64,000 nucleotides of DNA from Mariniphaga sp964398855 (GTDB lineage Bacteria; Bacteroidota; Bacteroidia; Bacteroidales; Prolixibacteraceae): assembly GCA_964398855.1 (NCBI GenBank), contig CAYNOQ010000001.1, positions 30,869-94,868 of the forward strand, in the 5' to 3' direction. Below are positions 8,499-18,025 of the stretch, piece by piece (position 1 is the first letter of the stretch; each line of letters starts with the position of its first letter). The notes beneath the pieces were generated by a model. The model was given only the letters and a program-made list of their open reading frames with translations, was not told the origin of the DNA and searched no databases. Made by a program: the position numbers and the translations under genes.

Positions 8499-10832
8499 AT
8501 GCGAAAAAATCTGGTAATTGTGGAATCACCTGCCAAGGCAAAAACCATTGGAAAATTTTTAGGAAGCGATTATACGGTTACTTCCTGTATGGGTCATATC
8601 CGTGATTTGGAGAAAAAAGACCTGGGAATTGATCTGGAAAAAAATTATAAACCCAAATACATGGTTACTCCCGACAAGAAAAAGATTGTTGCGGATTTAA
8701 AGAAACTGGCAAAAGAGGCAGAAGTCGTGTGGCTGGCTTCTGATGAGGATCGTGAAGGAGAAGCCATTGCATGGCACCTGAAGGAGGTGCTCAAACTTCA
8801 GCCTGAAAAAACTAAGCGGATTGCTTTTCATGAAATTACAAAAGAAGCCATTCAGCGCTCCGTGAAAAATCCCCGTTCCATTGACGATAATCTCGTGAAT
8901 GCACAGCAGGCACGCAGGGTGCTCGACAGGATTGTGGGTTTTATGGTTTCGCCCGTTCTCTGGAAAAAGGTAAAACCGGCGCTCTCTGCCGGCAGGGTTC
9001 AGTCGGTTGCCGTTCGTCTGATTGTGGAACGCGAACGTGAAATTATGAATTTTAAAACCGAAACATGGTTTCGTGTTACAGGCTCATTTTTAGTTCCGGA
9101 TGAAAACGGCACTCCGGTAGAATTAAAAGCTGAGTTGAGCAAGCGTTTCGCAGACAAACAGGAAGCAATGGCATTTCTTGAAAAATGTAAAAATGCGGAA
9201 TTTACGGTTGCAGATGTGGTTAAAAAACCGGCTAAACGTCATCCGGCGCAGCCATTTACCACTTCCACACTCCAGCAGGAAGCCAGCCGCAAATTAGGTT
9301 TTTCCGTTTCACGGACTATGGCAGTGGCTCAACGTCTGTATGAAAGCGGAAAAATTACCTATATGCGTACCGATTCGGTCAACCTGTCGGATCTGGCTCT
9401 CAATACGGCAAAACAGAAAATCATTGAGCTTCACGGAGAAAAGTATGTGAAAATCAGAAAGTACCAGACAAAATCCAAAGGAGCGCAGGAAGCACACGAA
9501 GCAATCAGACCAACCTACATGAGCAGTGAATCCGTTGACGGAACTCATGAGGAACAGCGGCTTTATGATTTGATCTGGAAGCGCACCATGGCGTCTCAAA
9601 TGGCTGATGCCGAACTTGAGAGAACCACGGTAACCATTTCGGTTTCCACGGCGCCGGAAGTTTTCACCGTCACCGGAGAAGTGATTATTTTTGACGGATT
9701 CCTGAAAGTTTACATGGAGTCTTCAGATGATGAAAACGGAGGCAACCAAAGCGGACATGATATAATCCCACCACTGAAAATTAAAGAGGTATTGAGAATG
9801 GATTCTGTAGTTGCCACGAAGCGCTTTTCACAGCGTCCCTACCGCTACACGGAAGCATCGTTGGTCAAAAAACTGGAGGAGCTGGGTATTGGCAGACCTT
9901 CAACCTATGCGCCAACCATCACCACCATCCAGAACAGAGATTATGTGGTGAAGCAGGACCATCCCGGAGAAAGCCGTAAATATGATGTCATCACTTTAAA
10001 AGAGAGCGAAATTTCCGAAAAAACACTTTCGGAAATCAGCGGTTCGGAAAAATCCAAACTTTTCCCCACCGATGTGGGAATGGTGGTTAACGATTTTTTA
10101 GTTGAAAATTTTGAGCAAATTCTCGATTACAATTTCACCGCCGATGTGGAGAAAACTTTTGACGACATTGCAGCCGGCAAAGAGGTGTGGAACGAAATGA
10201 TCGACAAGTTTTACCAGCCTTTTCATCGTCATGTGGATTTTGTTTTGGAAACTTCGGAACGCTCCAAAGGGGAGCGTATTCTCGGAAAAGACCCCGTAAC
10301 CGGGAAACAGGTTTCAGTGAAAATTGGTCGCTATGGACCTGTGGCTCAGCTTGGCGAGTCTTCTGACGAAAATGAAAAACCACAGTTTGCAAGTCTGCGC
10401 GCAGGGCAGCATCTGGAGACTATAACTTTAGAGGAAACCCTTGAACTGTTTAAGCTGCCACGCGAACTTGGCGAATATGAAGAGAAAAAAGTTGTTGTCA
10501 ATATAGGCAGGTTTGGTCCCTATGTCAGGCATGACAATAAATTTACTTCCCTGCAAAAACAGGATGACCCGTTCACCATCAATCTTGAACGCGCCGTTGA
10601 GCTGATTGAGGCTAAAAGGGAAAAAGACCGGAAAGCGGTGATCAATGTTTTTGACGGAGACCCCGAAGTAAGAGTTTTAAACGGGCGCTGGGGACCTTAC
10701 ATTTCATACAACAAGAAAAATTATAAAATACCGAAAAACACAGATGCAGAAAAGCTGACATTGGAAGAGTGCATGAAAATAATTGAGTCAGCGCCGGAGC
10801 CAAAAACCAGAGGCGCCCGCAGAAAGAACTGA
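8499..10832 (+). CDS. topA: DNA topoisomerase I
   Basis: A 777-residue type IA topoisomerase that relaxes negative supercoils through a 5'-phosphotyrosine intermediate. The Toprim domain starts at VIVESPAKAKTIGKFLG and holds SDEDREGEAIAWHL (81-94, acidic metal-binding DxDxE-type cluster). The breakage domain includes RRVLDRIVGF and LSAGRVQSVAVRL. The active-site Tyr288 is in GKITYMRTDS. The C-terminus has three Zn-free topoisomerase C-terminal repeats (KIGRYGPVAQLGE, NIGRFGPYVRHD, NGRWGPYISYN) in place of the E. coli cysteine zinc ribbons, which is normal for Bacteroidota. The next gene follows after 22 bases, so the two probably share a transcript. Confidence 0.97.
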   Translation: MRKNLVIVESPAKAKTIGKFLGSDYTVTSCMGHIRDLEKKDLGIDLEKNYKPKYMVTPDKKKIVADLKKLAKEAEVVWLASDEDREGEAIAWHLKEVLKLQPEKTKRIAFHEITKEAIQRSVKNPRSIDDNLVNAQQARRVLDRIVGFMVSPVLWKKVKPALSAGRVQSVAVRLIVEREREIMNFKTETWFRVTGSFLVPDENGTPVELKAELSKRFADKQEAMAFLEKCKNAEFTVADVVKKPAKRHPAQPFTTSTLQQEASRKLGFSVSRTMAVAQRLYESGKITYMRTDSVNLSDLALNTAKQKIIELHGEKYVKIRKYQTKSKGAQEAHEAIRPTYMSSESVDGTHEEQRLYDLIWKRTMASQMADAELERTTVTISVSTAPEVFTVTGEVIIFDGFLKVYMESSDDENGGNQSGHDIIPPLKIKEVLRMDSVVATKRFSQRPYRYTEASLVKKLEELGIGRPSTYAPTITTIQNRDYVVKQDHPGESRKYDVITLKESEISEKTLSEISGSEKSKLFPTDVGMVVNDFLVENFEQILDYNFTADVEKTFDDIAAGKEVWNEMIDKFYQPFHRHVDFVLETSERSKGERILGKDPVTGKQVSVKIGRYGPVAQLGESSDENEKPQFASLRAGQHLETITLEETLELFKLPRELGEYEEKKVVVNIGRFGPYVRHDNKFTSLQKQDDPFTINLERAVELIEAKREKDRKAVINVFDGDPEVRVLNGRWGPYISYNKKNYKIPKNTDAEKLTLEECMKIIESAPEPKTRGARRKN

Positions 10833-10854
10833 TTAAAAAACTCAAAATTCAAAT

Positions 10855-11988
10855 ATGAACCTGTCCGATTATTTTTTCCCGGCAAGTTTTCCCGTATCGG
10901 AAAAACCTGCCACACTTCCGGAAAAATATACGCTTGGGTACGCCATTCAAAAGCAAAGCGAAGCGCTCTCCGGCGCTTCTATCAAAAAAATTGATGTTGC
11001 CTTGATTGGCGCACCCTTTAATGACGGGAAATACCGGAACGGGGAGCTGTCGTCACCCGATATTTTAAGAAACAATCTTTACCGGCTCTCCTCATTCAAT
11101 GAAAAAATCCATATTGCCGATTTAGGCAATTTGAAACCGGGCAAGAGCAAAAAGGGAATCTATCTGGCTTTGCGCGATATTGTCGAATATCTGCACGAGC
11201 TGGATATTATTCCGGTTGTCATCGGAGGCAGCCAGGATTTAACCATCGGCATTTGCGAAGCTTTCAAAAATGAGCCCTGGTTTTGGTTAACTGCCATCGA
11301 TTCCGTTTTCGACATAAAAAAAGGAGTTGAAAAATCGGGCTCCACAAACTTTCTCACCCATATTTTCAGAAATTTTCAAAACCTTTTTCAGTTCAGTCTT
11401 ATCGGTTATCAAAACCATCTGGTAAATCAGCTCTTTCTTGAAAAGCCCGGTGAATTGGGCGAGCATCTGCGGTTGGGCAAATTCAGGGATAATCACGCTG
11501 TTGCAGAGCTTATTCTGCGAAATTCGCATGTGGTTTCATTCGATCTGGGAGCTATAAAAAGCGTTGAAGCACCATCGGTTGTCGGCAAAAATCCCAACGG
11601 ACTGCGCGGGGAAGAAGCTTGTCAGTTAGCCAGATATGCCGGACTGAGCGGTAATGTAAAAGCTTTTGGGCTGTTTGAGGGACAGTTCACATTGGCAGAA
11701 CCTTTGTCGCCCCGGCTTGCATCAGAAATAATCTGGTATTTTCTTCAGGGAGTATCACAAAGAAATTCTGCAGAAAAAGAGATCGTATATAAAGCGGAAG
11801 TTGAAGGGCTTGACCACCCGATTGTATTCAGGAAAAACGAAATATCGGGACAGTGGTGGTTTGAGATTCGCTCTATTTCAGGCGAAACATTAAAAATTGC
11901 CTGCTCGGAAGATGACTATCGCACGGCAACTTCCAATGAAATCCCGGAAAGATGGTTAAGATATATTCAAAAATTGGATACCTTTTAA
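10855..11988 (+). CDS. Ureohydrolase-fold protein (formimidoylglutamase/arginase-like) with degenerate metal site
   Basis: A 377-residue protein with the overall pattern of the arginase/formimidoylglutamase family. The N-terminal IDVALIGAPFNDGK, the central VVIGGSQDLTIG and the SFDLGAIKSVEAPSV block followed by NPNGLRGEEACQLARYAG are recognisable. The metal ligands are largely replaced: the His of GGxH is Gln127; in the DAHFD-type motif (IDSVFD, 148-153) the His is Val151; and in the SFDxDxxD motif only Asp230 remains, with Gly232 and Lys235 at the other positions. Hydrolysis of guanidino substrates is therefore unlikely. It lies 22 bases after topA and 99 bases before porP, so a structural or regulatory role linked to type IX secretion is possible but unproven. 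Confidence 0.75.
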   Translation: MNLSDYFFPASFPVSEKPATLPEKYTLGYAIQKQSEALSGASIKKIDVALIGAPFNDGKYRNGELSSPDILRNNLYRLSSFNEKIHIADLGNLKPGKSKKGIYLALRDIVEYLHELDIIPVVIGGSQDLTIGICEAFKNEPWFWLTAIDSVFDIKKGVEKSGSTNFLTHIFRNFQNLFQFSLIGYQNHLVNQLFLEKPGELGEHLRLGKFRDNHAVAELILRNSHVVSFDLGAIKSVEAPSVVGKNPNGLRGEEACQLARYAGLSGNVKAFGLFEGQFTLAEPLSPRLASEIIWYFLQGVSQRNSAEKEIVYKAEVEGLDHPIVFRKNEISGQWWFEIRSISGETLKIACSEDDYRTATSNEIPERWLRYIQKLDTF

Positions 11989-12087
11989 AATAATAGAAAA
12001 ATGATAGCGTTCTTTGCATACCGGATTCATTTATTTTGTTGCAGACAAGATTTTTTTATTTCTTTAACATGAATTGAAAATATATTT

Positions 12088-13059
12088 ATGCCGCATACGA
12101 ACAGAGGTGTTAAACAATTTATTTCTTTCCTATATTTGCTGATTATTATTGGGCTGGGAGCTTCTGCCCAGTCGGATCCGCAGTTTACAAACAATATGTT
12201 TTATAAATTGGGCGTAAACCCCGGGTTTGCCGGCGCAGAAAATGCACTAAACGGGATAATACTGAACCGTTTTCAATGGGAAGGAATGAAAGGAGCGCCA
12301 AAGACGCTTGTTTTCAGTGCCGATGCTGCGGTTAATTTTCTGGGAGCCCCCAGCGGAGTAGGACTAAACATCATTAGTGACCAATTGGGATTTGCAAAAA
12401 ACATATTAGTGAATGGCAACTATGCCTACAAAGCTGAACTGGGAATAGGAACACTCGGAATCGGTCTTTCCCTTGGATTATACAACCAAAGCATCAATGG
12501 CGACTGGCAGATTTCCGAAGATGACCATGGCATATATATGCAACCCGGCTCCGACCCCGATATTCCGCAGGCTGAAACCAGCCAGGTGGCATTTGATGTG
12601 GGGAGCGGATTATATCTGTCGGGAAGCAAATACTTTTTAGGACTGTCTGCCACACACCTCAATCAGGCAACAATTGAATATGATGAAACTGCACGGAGCT
12701 ATTTAGCAAGACATTACTATCTGATGGGAGGGTACAATATTAAATTGGGTGATCCGTTATTTGAATTGCGACCATCTTTTTTATTGAAAACCGATGCAGC
12801 CGGATGGCAGTTGGACGTAAATGCCAATCTTGTTTTTGATGACCGCTTTTGGGGAGGTTTGTCTTACAGGGTTAATGACGCTGTCATTTTGCTCATGGGA
12901 GTTGAGCTGGCAAGCGGACTCAAAGTTGGCTATTCGTTCGATCTTGTCACTTCGGCAATCGGCTATTATGGTTGGGCATCGCATGAATTTTTTGTAAGTT
13001 ACGCCGTTAATCTTGAAAGGAACCGTAACCAGAAATATAAGAGTATAAGATTTTTATAA
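12088..13059 (+). CDS. porP: PorP/SprF family type IX secretion outer-membrane protein
   Basis: A 323-residue protein with a signal peptide ending near SAQ (residue 28) and then the diagnostic PorP/SprF start SDPQFTNNMFYKLGVNPGFAGA. The rest alternates as an outer-membrane beta-barrel (for example GVGLNIISDQLGFAKN and TLGIGLSLGLYNQ). PorP-like proteins anchor or assist type IX secretion and adhesin display at the outer membrane. gldK follows after 21 bases, giving the conserved porP-gldKLMN order. No charge or length anomaly was noted. Confidence 0.92.
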   Translation: MPHTNRGVKQFISFLYLLIIIGLGASAQSDPQFTNNMFYKLGVNPGFAGAENALNGIILNRFQWEGMKGAPKTLVFSADAAVNFLGAPSGVGLNIISDQLGFAKNILVNGNYAYKAELGIGTLGIGLSLGLYNQSINGDWQISEDDHGIYMQPGSDPDIPQAETSQVAFDVGSGLYLSGSKYFLGLSATHLNQATIEYDETARSYLARHYYLMGGYNIKLGDPLFELRPSFLLKTDAAGWQLDVNANLVFDDRFWGGLSYRVNDAVILLMGVELASGLKVGYSFDLVTSAIGYYGWASHEFFVSYAVNLERNRNQKYKSIRFL

Positions 13060-13080
13060 AGAAAGCCATATATTTGAGCT

Positions 13081-14421
13081 ATGAAAAAACTTCTTTTAAT
13101 AACAGTTGCGCTTTTAACGCTTTTTACCTACACGGGTTGCAGCCCTTCCGGTAACGGAGAGTTAGTTGGAGTGCAAAACAGAAAAAAATGGCGGGAAACA
13201 CAGCCCTACGGTATGGTATATGTCCGAAGGGGGAGTTTTAACATCGGTCCGAGCGATCAGGACCCTGCCATGGCAGGCGTACCCACCAAAACTGTATCAC
13301 AGGATGCTTTTTGGATGGACGATACCGAGATCACCAATAACGAATACCGGCAGTTTGTTCACTGGGTGAGAGACTCAACTGCTCGACAACTGCTTGGCGA
13401 GCAATATCCCGAATTTCTCATCACCGAAACCCGTCAGGGCGTACCGCTTGACCCGCCGCGGGTAAACTGGAGAGAGAAAATCAAATGGAATGACCCGGAT
13501 CATCAGATGGCGATGGAAGACCTATATGTTCCTGAGAATGAGCGCTTCTTCGGTAAAAAGGAGTTGGATGCAAGAAAACTCATTTACGAATACTGGTGGA
13601 TTGACCTGCAGCAGGCTGCCCGCCGGTCAAACAGCTACAACCACAACACCCAGCGTTACGAAGGAAATGTGTATGACATCAACGGAGAGTTGCGTCCCAT
13701 TGAAAACCGCTCTTCATTTATTATGAACGATCAGGTTTATGTTTATCCCGACACGCTCGCATGGATTCGCGATTTCACCTACTCCTACAACGAACCATGG
13801 GCTACGCGCTATTTCTGGCATCCCGGGTTTGATGAATATCCTGTTGTCGGAGTTACCTGGAAACAGGCGCTGGCATTCTGCAACTGGAGAACAAAAATTC
13901 AGACTGATTACCTGTCATCTAAACGGCAGCCCGGTTTGCAGGCTTACAGACTGCCAACCGAGGTGGAATGGGAATATGCCGCACGCGGCGGAAAAGATTT
14001 TTCAATGTATCCATGGGGAGGTTATTATGCCCGCGACAAAAAAGGAGTTTTTCTTGCAAACTTTAAACCGCTCAGGGGTAATTATGCCGAAGACGGCGGA
14101 ATCATAACTATGAAAGTGGGTAGCTTTGAACCCAACGAGTATGGTCTTTATGACATGTCAGGAAATGTGGCTGAGTGGACAGAAACAGCTTATGACGAAG
14201 CAGGATACAGCTATTTCAGCGACCTGAATCCTACGTTTACCTACAATGCACGACCAGACGATCCGCCGGTTATGAAGCGGAAAGTTATCCGCGGAGGTTC
14301 ATGGAAAGATGTTGCCTATTACACACAGGTTTCTACCAGAAGTTTTGAATATCAGGATTCTACGAAATCCTATATCGGATTTCGATGTGTGCGGTCAACT
14401 TTTGGCGATGAGTTCAAATAA
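13081..14421 (+). CDS. gldK: GldK/PorK, type IX secretion ring lipoprotein
   Basis: A 446-residue lipoprotein; the signal peptide ends at TYTGCS, with Cys20 as the lipidated residue. The body is a formylglycine-generating-enzyme (SUMF1-like) fold: MVYVRRGSFNIGPSDQD, FWMDDTEITNNEYRQFV, YRLPTEVEWEYAARGG, YGLYDMSGNVAEWTE and VIRGGSWKDV. Family knowledge: GldK/PorK and GldN/PorN form the large periplasmic ring attached to the outer membrane. No catalytic role is expected. It lies between porP and gldL in a same-strand cluster (gaps of 21 and 34 bases). A close paralogue lies at 18026-19378. Confidence 0.95.
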   Translation: MKKLLLITVALLTLFTYTGCSPSGNGELVGVQNRKKWRETQPYGMVYVRRGSFNIGPSDQDPAMAGVPTKTVSQDAFWMDDTEITNNEYRQFVHWVRDSTARQLLGEQYPEFLITETRQGVPLDPPRVNWREKIKWNDPDHQMAMEDLYVPENERFFGKKELDARKLIYEYWWIDLQQAARRSNSYNHNTQRYEGNVYDINGELRPIENRSSFIMNDQVYVYPDTLAWIRDFTYSYNEPWATRYFWHPGFDEYPVVGVTWKQALAFCNWRTKIQTDYLSSKRQPGLQAYRLPTEVEWEYAARGGKDFSMYPWGGYYARDKKGVFLANFKPLRGNYAEDGGIITMKVGSFEPNEYGLYDMSGNVAEWTETAYDEAGYSYFSDLNPTFTYNARPDDPPVMKRKVIRGGSWKDVAYYTQVSTRSFEYQDSTKSYIGFRCVRSTFGDEFK

Positions 14422-14455
14422 AAAATATTATTAATACAATTATTACCACTGCGAT

Positions 14456-15430
14456 ATGAATTTTGGTGAAATATTTAAAACAAAACGCTGGAGAACTTTC
14501 ATGGGCTACATCTATGGCTGGGGTGCATCCATAGTGATGATTGGCGCTTTATTCAAACTTCAGCACTGGCAGTATTCCGGTCTTCTGCTCACTATCGGTC
14601 TTTTGACGGAAGCCGTTATTTTCTTTTTGTCGGCTTTTGAGCCGCCGCTCGAAATTCCCGAATGGTCAAAGGTATATCCGGAGTTGAGGGATGATTTCGA
14701 TATGATGGAACTGGATGACATCAGACCCGCAGGAAAAAACGGACTCAGTCAGCTGCTTGCTTCGTCGGAGCTCACACCCGAATTGCTTGACAAAGTAGGG
14801 CAAAGCCTGACCGAACTCTCCACCACGGCAAGAGGAATCAGCGATATTTCTTCGGCAACATTAGCTACCGATCAGTATGTGAAAAACATGAGCACTGCTT
14901 CGGAATCGATGAATTCGTTATCCGAACTGAATAAACGTGCCAACGAAGTGGTCAACAGTTCGGTTGAAAAACTTGCACAGTCCTACTCTTCAACATCAGA
15001 CCATATTGTTGAAACAGGAAAGCACTCCATTGAAAAACTTCACAAAACCAGTGAGGAGTTTTCTTCACAGCTTTTGGAGGCGGGCAAAAAATTGTCGGAT
15101 ACGGTTAACGGCGCATCCAATACGTTCACTTCCGAATTGAAAAACATTGGCGAAAATTCAAAAAACTATTCTGAATATCTTGAAAAACTGAATCAGAATA
15201 TGCTGACACTGAATGAAAATCTTGAAAATCAGCTGAAGCAGGCAAAAGTTCAGTTTGATACCAATCAGAAATTCAGCGGTGACTTAAACCGTATTAACGA
15301 GATTCTCAGCTCATCGGTTAGTGAATTGCAGAAATATAAAGAGAATGCTGAACAATTGAATAAGCACCTGGGAGAATTGAATACCATTTATGGAAACATG
15401 TTAGGTGCAATGCGATATACAAACAAGTAA
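14456..15430 (+). CDS. gldL: GldL/PorL, type IX secretion inner-membrane motor subunit
   Basis: A 324-residue protein with two transmembrane helices near the N-terminus (about 14-33 and 42-60). Glu52 sits inside the second helix (LLTIGLLTEAVIFFLSAFEPP); it is the membrane glutamate that carries proton flow in GldL homologues. The long C-terminal part (about 110-320) is rich in Glu, Lys, Ser and Asn and predicts as cytoplasmic coiled coil, for example in the stretch with SVEKLAQSYSSTSDHIVE. GldL and GldM form the proton-driven rotary motor that energises secretion and gliding. The gldM gene follows after 17 bases. Confidence 0.95.
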   Translation: MNFGEIFKTKRWRTFMGYIYGWGASIVMIGALFKLQHWQYSGLLLTIGLLTEAVIFFLSAFEPPLEIPEWSKVYPELRDDFDMMELDDIRPAGKNGLSQLLASSELTPELLDKVGQSLTELSTTARGISDISSATLATDQYVKNMSTASESMNSLSELNKRANEVVNSSVEKLAQSYSSTSDHIVETGKHSIEKLHKTSEEFSSQLLEAGKKLSDTVNGASNTFTSELKNIGENSKNYSEYLEKLNQNMLTLNENLENQLKQAKVQFDTNQKFSGDLNRINEILSSSVSELQKYKENAEQLNKHLGELNTIYGNMLGAMRYTNK

Positions 15431-15447
15431 ACTGAAGGAACTGTAGT

Positions 15448-17058
15448 ATGGGTTCAAAAAATTGTCCGGAAACTCCCCGGCAGAAAATGATAAACATGAT
15501 GTACATTGTACTCACTGCAATGCTTGCTCTAAATGTTGCAGCTGAGGTGCTTGATGCATTTAAAGTTGTCAATGTCAGTCTGCTTGAGACCTTTAAAGTG
15601 GTGGACATGAAAAATGCCCAGGTGTATGCCCGTTTTGAACAGGCAATGGCTGAAAACGAAACGAGGGTTAAGGAGTGGAAGGAAAAAGCAGACTACGTAA
15701 AACTCAATACCGATAACATCATCACTTTTATTTCAACCATTAAGGAAGAACTGGTAACCAAATCAGGATATAAAACCGTAGGTCCCGACGTGTCATTAGG
15801 ACAGGACGATTTCTATCTGGTGACAATGGGCGGCGATACGCTTATTCTGTCCAGACCCGATGATTTAAATGTTCCATCCGAATTTTTAATCACACAGAAA
15901 AAGGCAACCGAGCTGAAAGATGAGATTGGTAAACTCCGTTCGGAATTGGTTTCACTTATTGATGAATCGGATACCGAGCTGATAGAAACTGTCAAAAGCG
16001 CACTCGATACTTCCGATCCGCCAGTAAACTTTAGAGAAGGTGGCGAGAGTAAATCATGGGAAACCGAGCGCTTTTTGGACAAACCGCTTGCCGCAGTTTT
16101 AACCATTCTGGCAAAAGTACAGATTGACGTTAAGAATTCCGAAGCAAACCTTATCAATTATCTGTTTTCGCAGATTGATGCAGGCTCTTTCCTTTTCAAT
16201 AAGCTGGGAGCACAGGTTATTCCCAATTCAAATGTCATTCTGCAGGGCGATGAATATGTCGCAGATGTATTTTTAGCTGCAGAAGACACTACACAGCAGC
16301 CTGAGATTCTGATAAATAACAGAGAAGTACCGGTCAAAGACGGAAAAGCCACTTACAGGATTAAAACTTCCGAACCGGGTGTTTTCAGCTGGAGCGGACT
16401 GATCAGATACAAAACTCCGGGAGGTGTTATCAAAAGTTACCCTTTCCGTCAGGAGTATCAGGTTACCCAGCCCAGTGTAACCATGTCAGCCACACGCATG
16501 AATGTGTTTTACAGAGGATTGGATAATCCGTTTGATGTGGGTGCAGGTGGAATTCCGCACGAAAATCTTGAGGTAACCATGACAAACGGCAGGGTATTGC
16601 AACGCGGCGACGCCTTTGTCATTCAGCCCAATGAGCTGGATGAGCAGGGGCGCAGAACAACCGTAACCGTTCATGCAAAAATCGGCAACGAAAGAAGGCT
16701 GCTTGGCAGCACCAACTGGCGGGTGAAAAGAGTTCCCGACCCCATTGCCAAAGTTGCAGGACAAGCCGGCGGTTCCATCAGAAAGGAGCGTCTGCTTGCG
16801 GAAGACGGCGTGCTTGCCGAGCTGGAAGATTTTGACTTTGACTTTAAATATACCGTTACTCAGTTTCGCGTGGAAATTTCAGCAGCCGGCGGATACGTTA
16901 ATTTCTTTGAAAGCGCTTCGAACCGGTTTACCGAAGAACAAAAAAATCAGTTCAGAAGGCTTAATCCCAATAGTTTAATATATATAGCAAATATCAAAGC
17001 AGTCGGCAGCGATGGCGTTTCCCGCGATCTCGACCCGATTTCGTTTAAAGTACAGTAG
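15448..17058 (+). CDS. gldM: GldM/PorM, type IX secretion motor shaft
   Basis: A 536-residue single-span inner-membrane protein. The N-terminus NCPETPRQKMINMMYIVLTA places a conserved Arg (Arg11) just ahead of the transmembrane helix (about 15-33), followed by LNVAAEVLDAFKVVN. The rest is the periplasmic rod of four domains; D3/D4-like sequence such as SVTMSATRMNVFYRGLDNPFDV and the C-terminal VTQFRVEISAAGGYVNFF are visible. GldM links the GldL ring to the periplasmic GldK/GldN ring. The gldN ATG follows only 2 bases after the stop codon, so translation is probably coupled. Confidence 0.95.
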   Translation: MGSKNCPETPRQKMINMMYIVLTAMLALNVAAEVLDAFKVVNVSLLETFKVVDMKNAQVYARFEQAMAENETRVKEWKEKADYVKLNTDNIITFISTIKEELVTKSGYKTVGPDVSLGQDDFYLVTMGGDTLILSRPDDLNVPSEFLITQKKATELKDEIGKLRSELVSLIDESDTELIETVKSALDTSDPPVNFREGGESKSWETERFLDKPLAAVLTILAKVQIDVKNSEANLINYLFSQIDAGSFLFNKLGAQVIPNSNVILQGDEYVADVFLAAEDTTQQPEILINNREVPVKDGKATYRIKTSEPGVFSWSGLIRYKTPGGVIKSYPFRQEYQVTQPSVTMSATRMNVFYRGLDNPFDVGAGGIPHENLEVTMTNGRVLQRGDAFVIQPNELDEQGRRTTVTVHAKIGNERRLLGSTNWRVKRVPDPIAKVAGQAGGSIRKERLLAEDGVLAELEDFDFDFKYTVTQFRVEISAAGGYVNFFESASNRFTEEQKNQFRRLNPNSLIYIANIKAVGSDGVSRDLDPISFKVQ

Positions 17059-17060
17059 TT

Positions 17061-17912
17061 ATGAAAAAAATAATCGCATATACCGGAATTTTGGTTTTTC
17101 TGCTTGCTTTTTCGGCAAGAAATGCCGATGCACAGATAATTAACGGTGCATTCAGCACTACCGATATATCGGAGAAAAAACCAATGCCTCTGCCAACTGT
17201 CAGGGAGGCAGATGTGCTCTGGTCAAAAAAGGTGTGGAGAATCATCGACCTGAGAGAGAAAATGAACCTGCCGCTCTATTACCCCACTGTGGAAAACGAC
17301 GGGTTTAAGAACCTGATAACTCTGCTGTTAGATGGTGTTGAAAGCGGGCTGATCACTCCATACGATGCAAGATTGGATGACGATTTCAAGGTTCCTATGA
17401 CCTACGAGCAGGTTCAGGAAGCTTTTGGCGCGGAAGAATCAACAGAAGAAACCATCGATTTTGACACGGGAGAGCGCAAAATGGTAACCATTCAGGGCGA
17501 AATCAGACCCGGAGAAATTAAGCAATACATGATTAAGGAAGAGTGGTATTTCGACAAGCAATCTTCTTCTCTGAATGTGAGAATTGTCGGAATTTGCCCA
17601 ATCCGCGAATTCACCCGCGACATTGATCAGGCAGGACAGGTTCAGCGAACCAAGGTTTTTTGGGTATATTATCCCGAAGCAAGAAACCTGCTGGCAACAA
17701 ACAAGGTGCTCAATCCATACAATCATGCTCAGTCCATGTCGTTTGACGATCTTTTTATCAAAAGATTCTTCAACAGCTATATCGTAAAAGAGTCGAATGT
17801 TTACAATAACCGCGATATCAGCGCTTACCTGAGCGGGAAAGATGCCATGCTTGAGTCAAAACGCATTGAAAACGATATTTTCAATTTTGAACAGGACCTT
17901 TGGGAATATTAA
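17061..17912 (+). CDS. gldN: GldN/PorN, type IX secretion periplasmic ring protein
   Basis: A 283-residue exported protein; the signal peptide ends near NADAQ (residue 25). Family segments are visible: VREADVLWSKKVWRIIDLREKMNLPLYYP and later IKEEWYFDKQSSSLNVRIVGICP and QVQRTKVFWVYYPEARNLL. GldN partners GldK in the periplasmic ring contacted by GldM. It is the last gene of the porP-gldKLMN run; a strong terminator follows 24 bases after the stop codon. Confidence 0.95.
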   Translation: MKKIIAYTGILVFLLAFSARNADAQIINGAFSTTDISEKKPMPLPTVREADVLWSKKVWRIIDLREKMNLPLYYPTVENDGFKNLITLLLDGVESGLITPYDARLDDDFKVPMTYEQVQEAFGAEESTEETIDFDTGERKMVTIQGEIRPGEIKQYMIKEEWYFDKQSSSLNVRIVGICPIREFTRDIDQAGQVQRTKVFWVYYPEARNLLATNKVLNPYNHAQSMSFDDLFIKRFFNSYIVKESNVYNNRDISAYLSGKDAMLESKRIENDIFNFEQDLWEY

Positions 17913-17935
17913 TATAAGAAAAGTATTTGAACGCA

Positions 17936-17975
17936 GGGATGTACTGATGACAGCGCTTTGGTACATCCCTTTTTT
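17936..17975 (+). terminator. Intrinsic terminator after gldN
   Basis: Perfect 9-base stem GGGATGTAC (17936-17944) / GTACATCCC (17961-17969) followed immediately by six T. It separates the secretion operon from the second gldK paralogue. Confidence 0.85.
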
Positions 17976-18025
17976 GAACTGCAAAACAACGGTAAAATTT
18001 ATAGAAAAAGTTGAAGGGTTTCTGA

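Noticed and set aside
13081..14421. Formylglycine-generating (sulfatase-maturing) enzyme
   Set aside because: The SUMF1 fold is present, but the lipobox and the porP-gldLMN context identify it as GldK; the same applies to the copy at 18026-19378.
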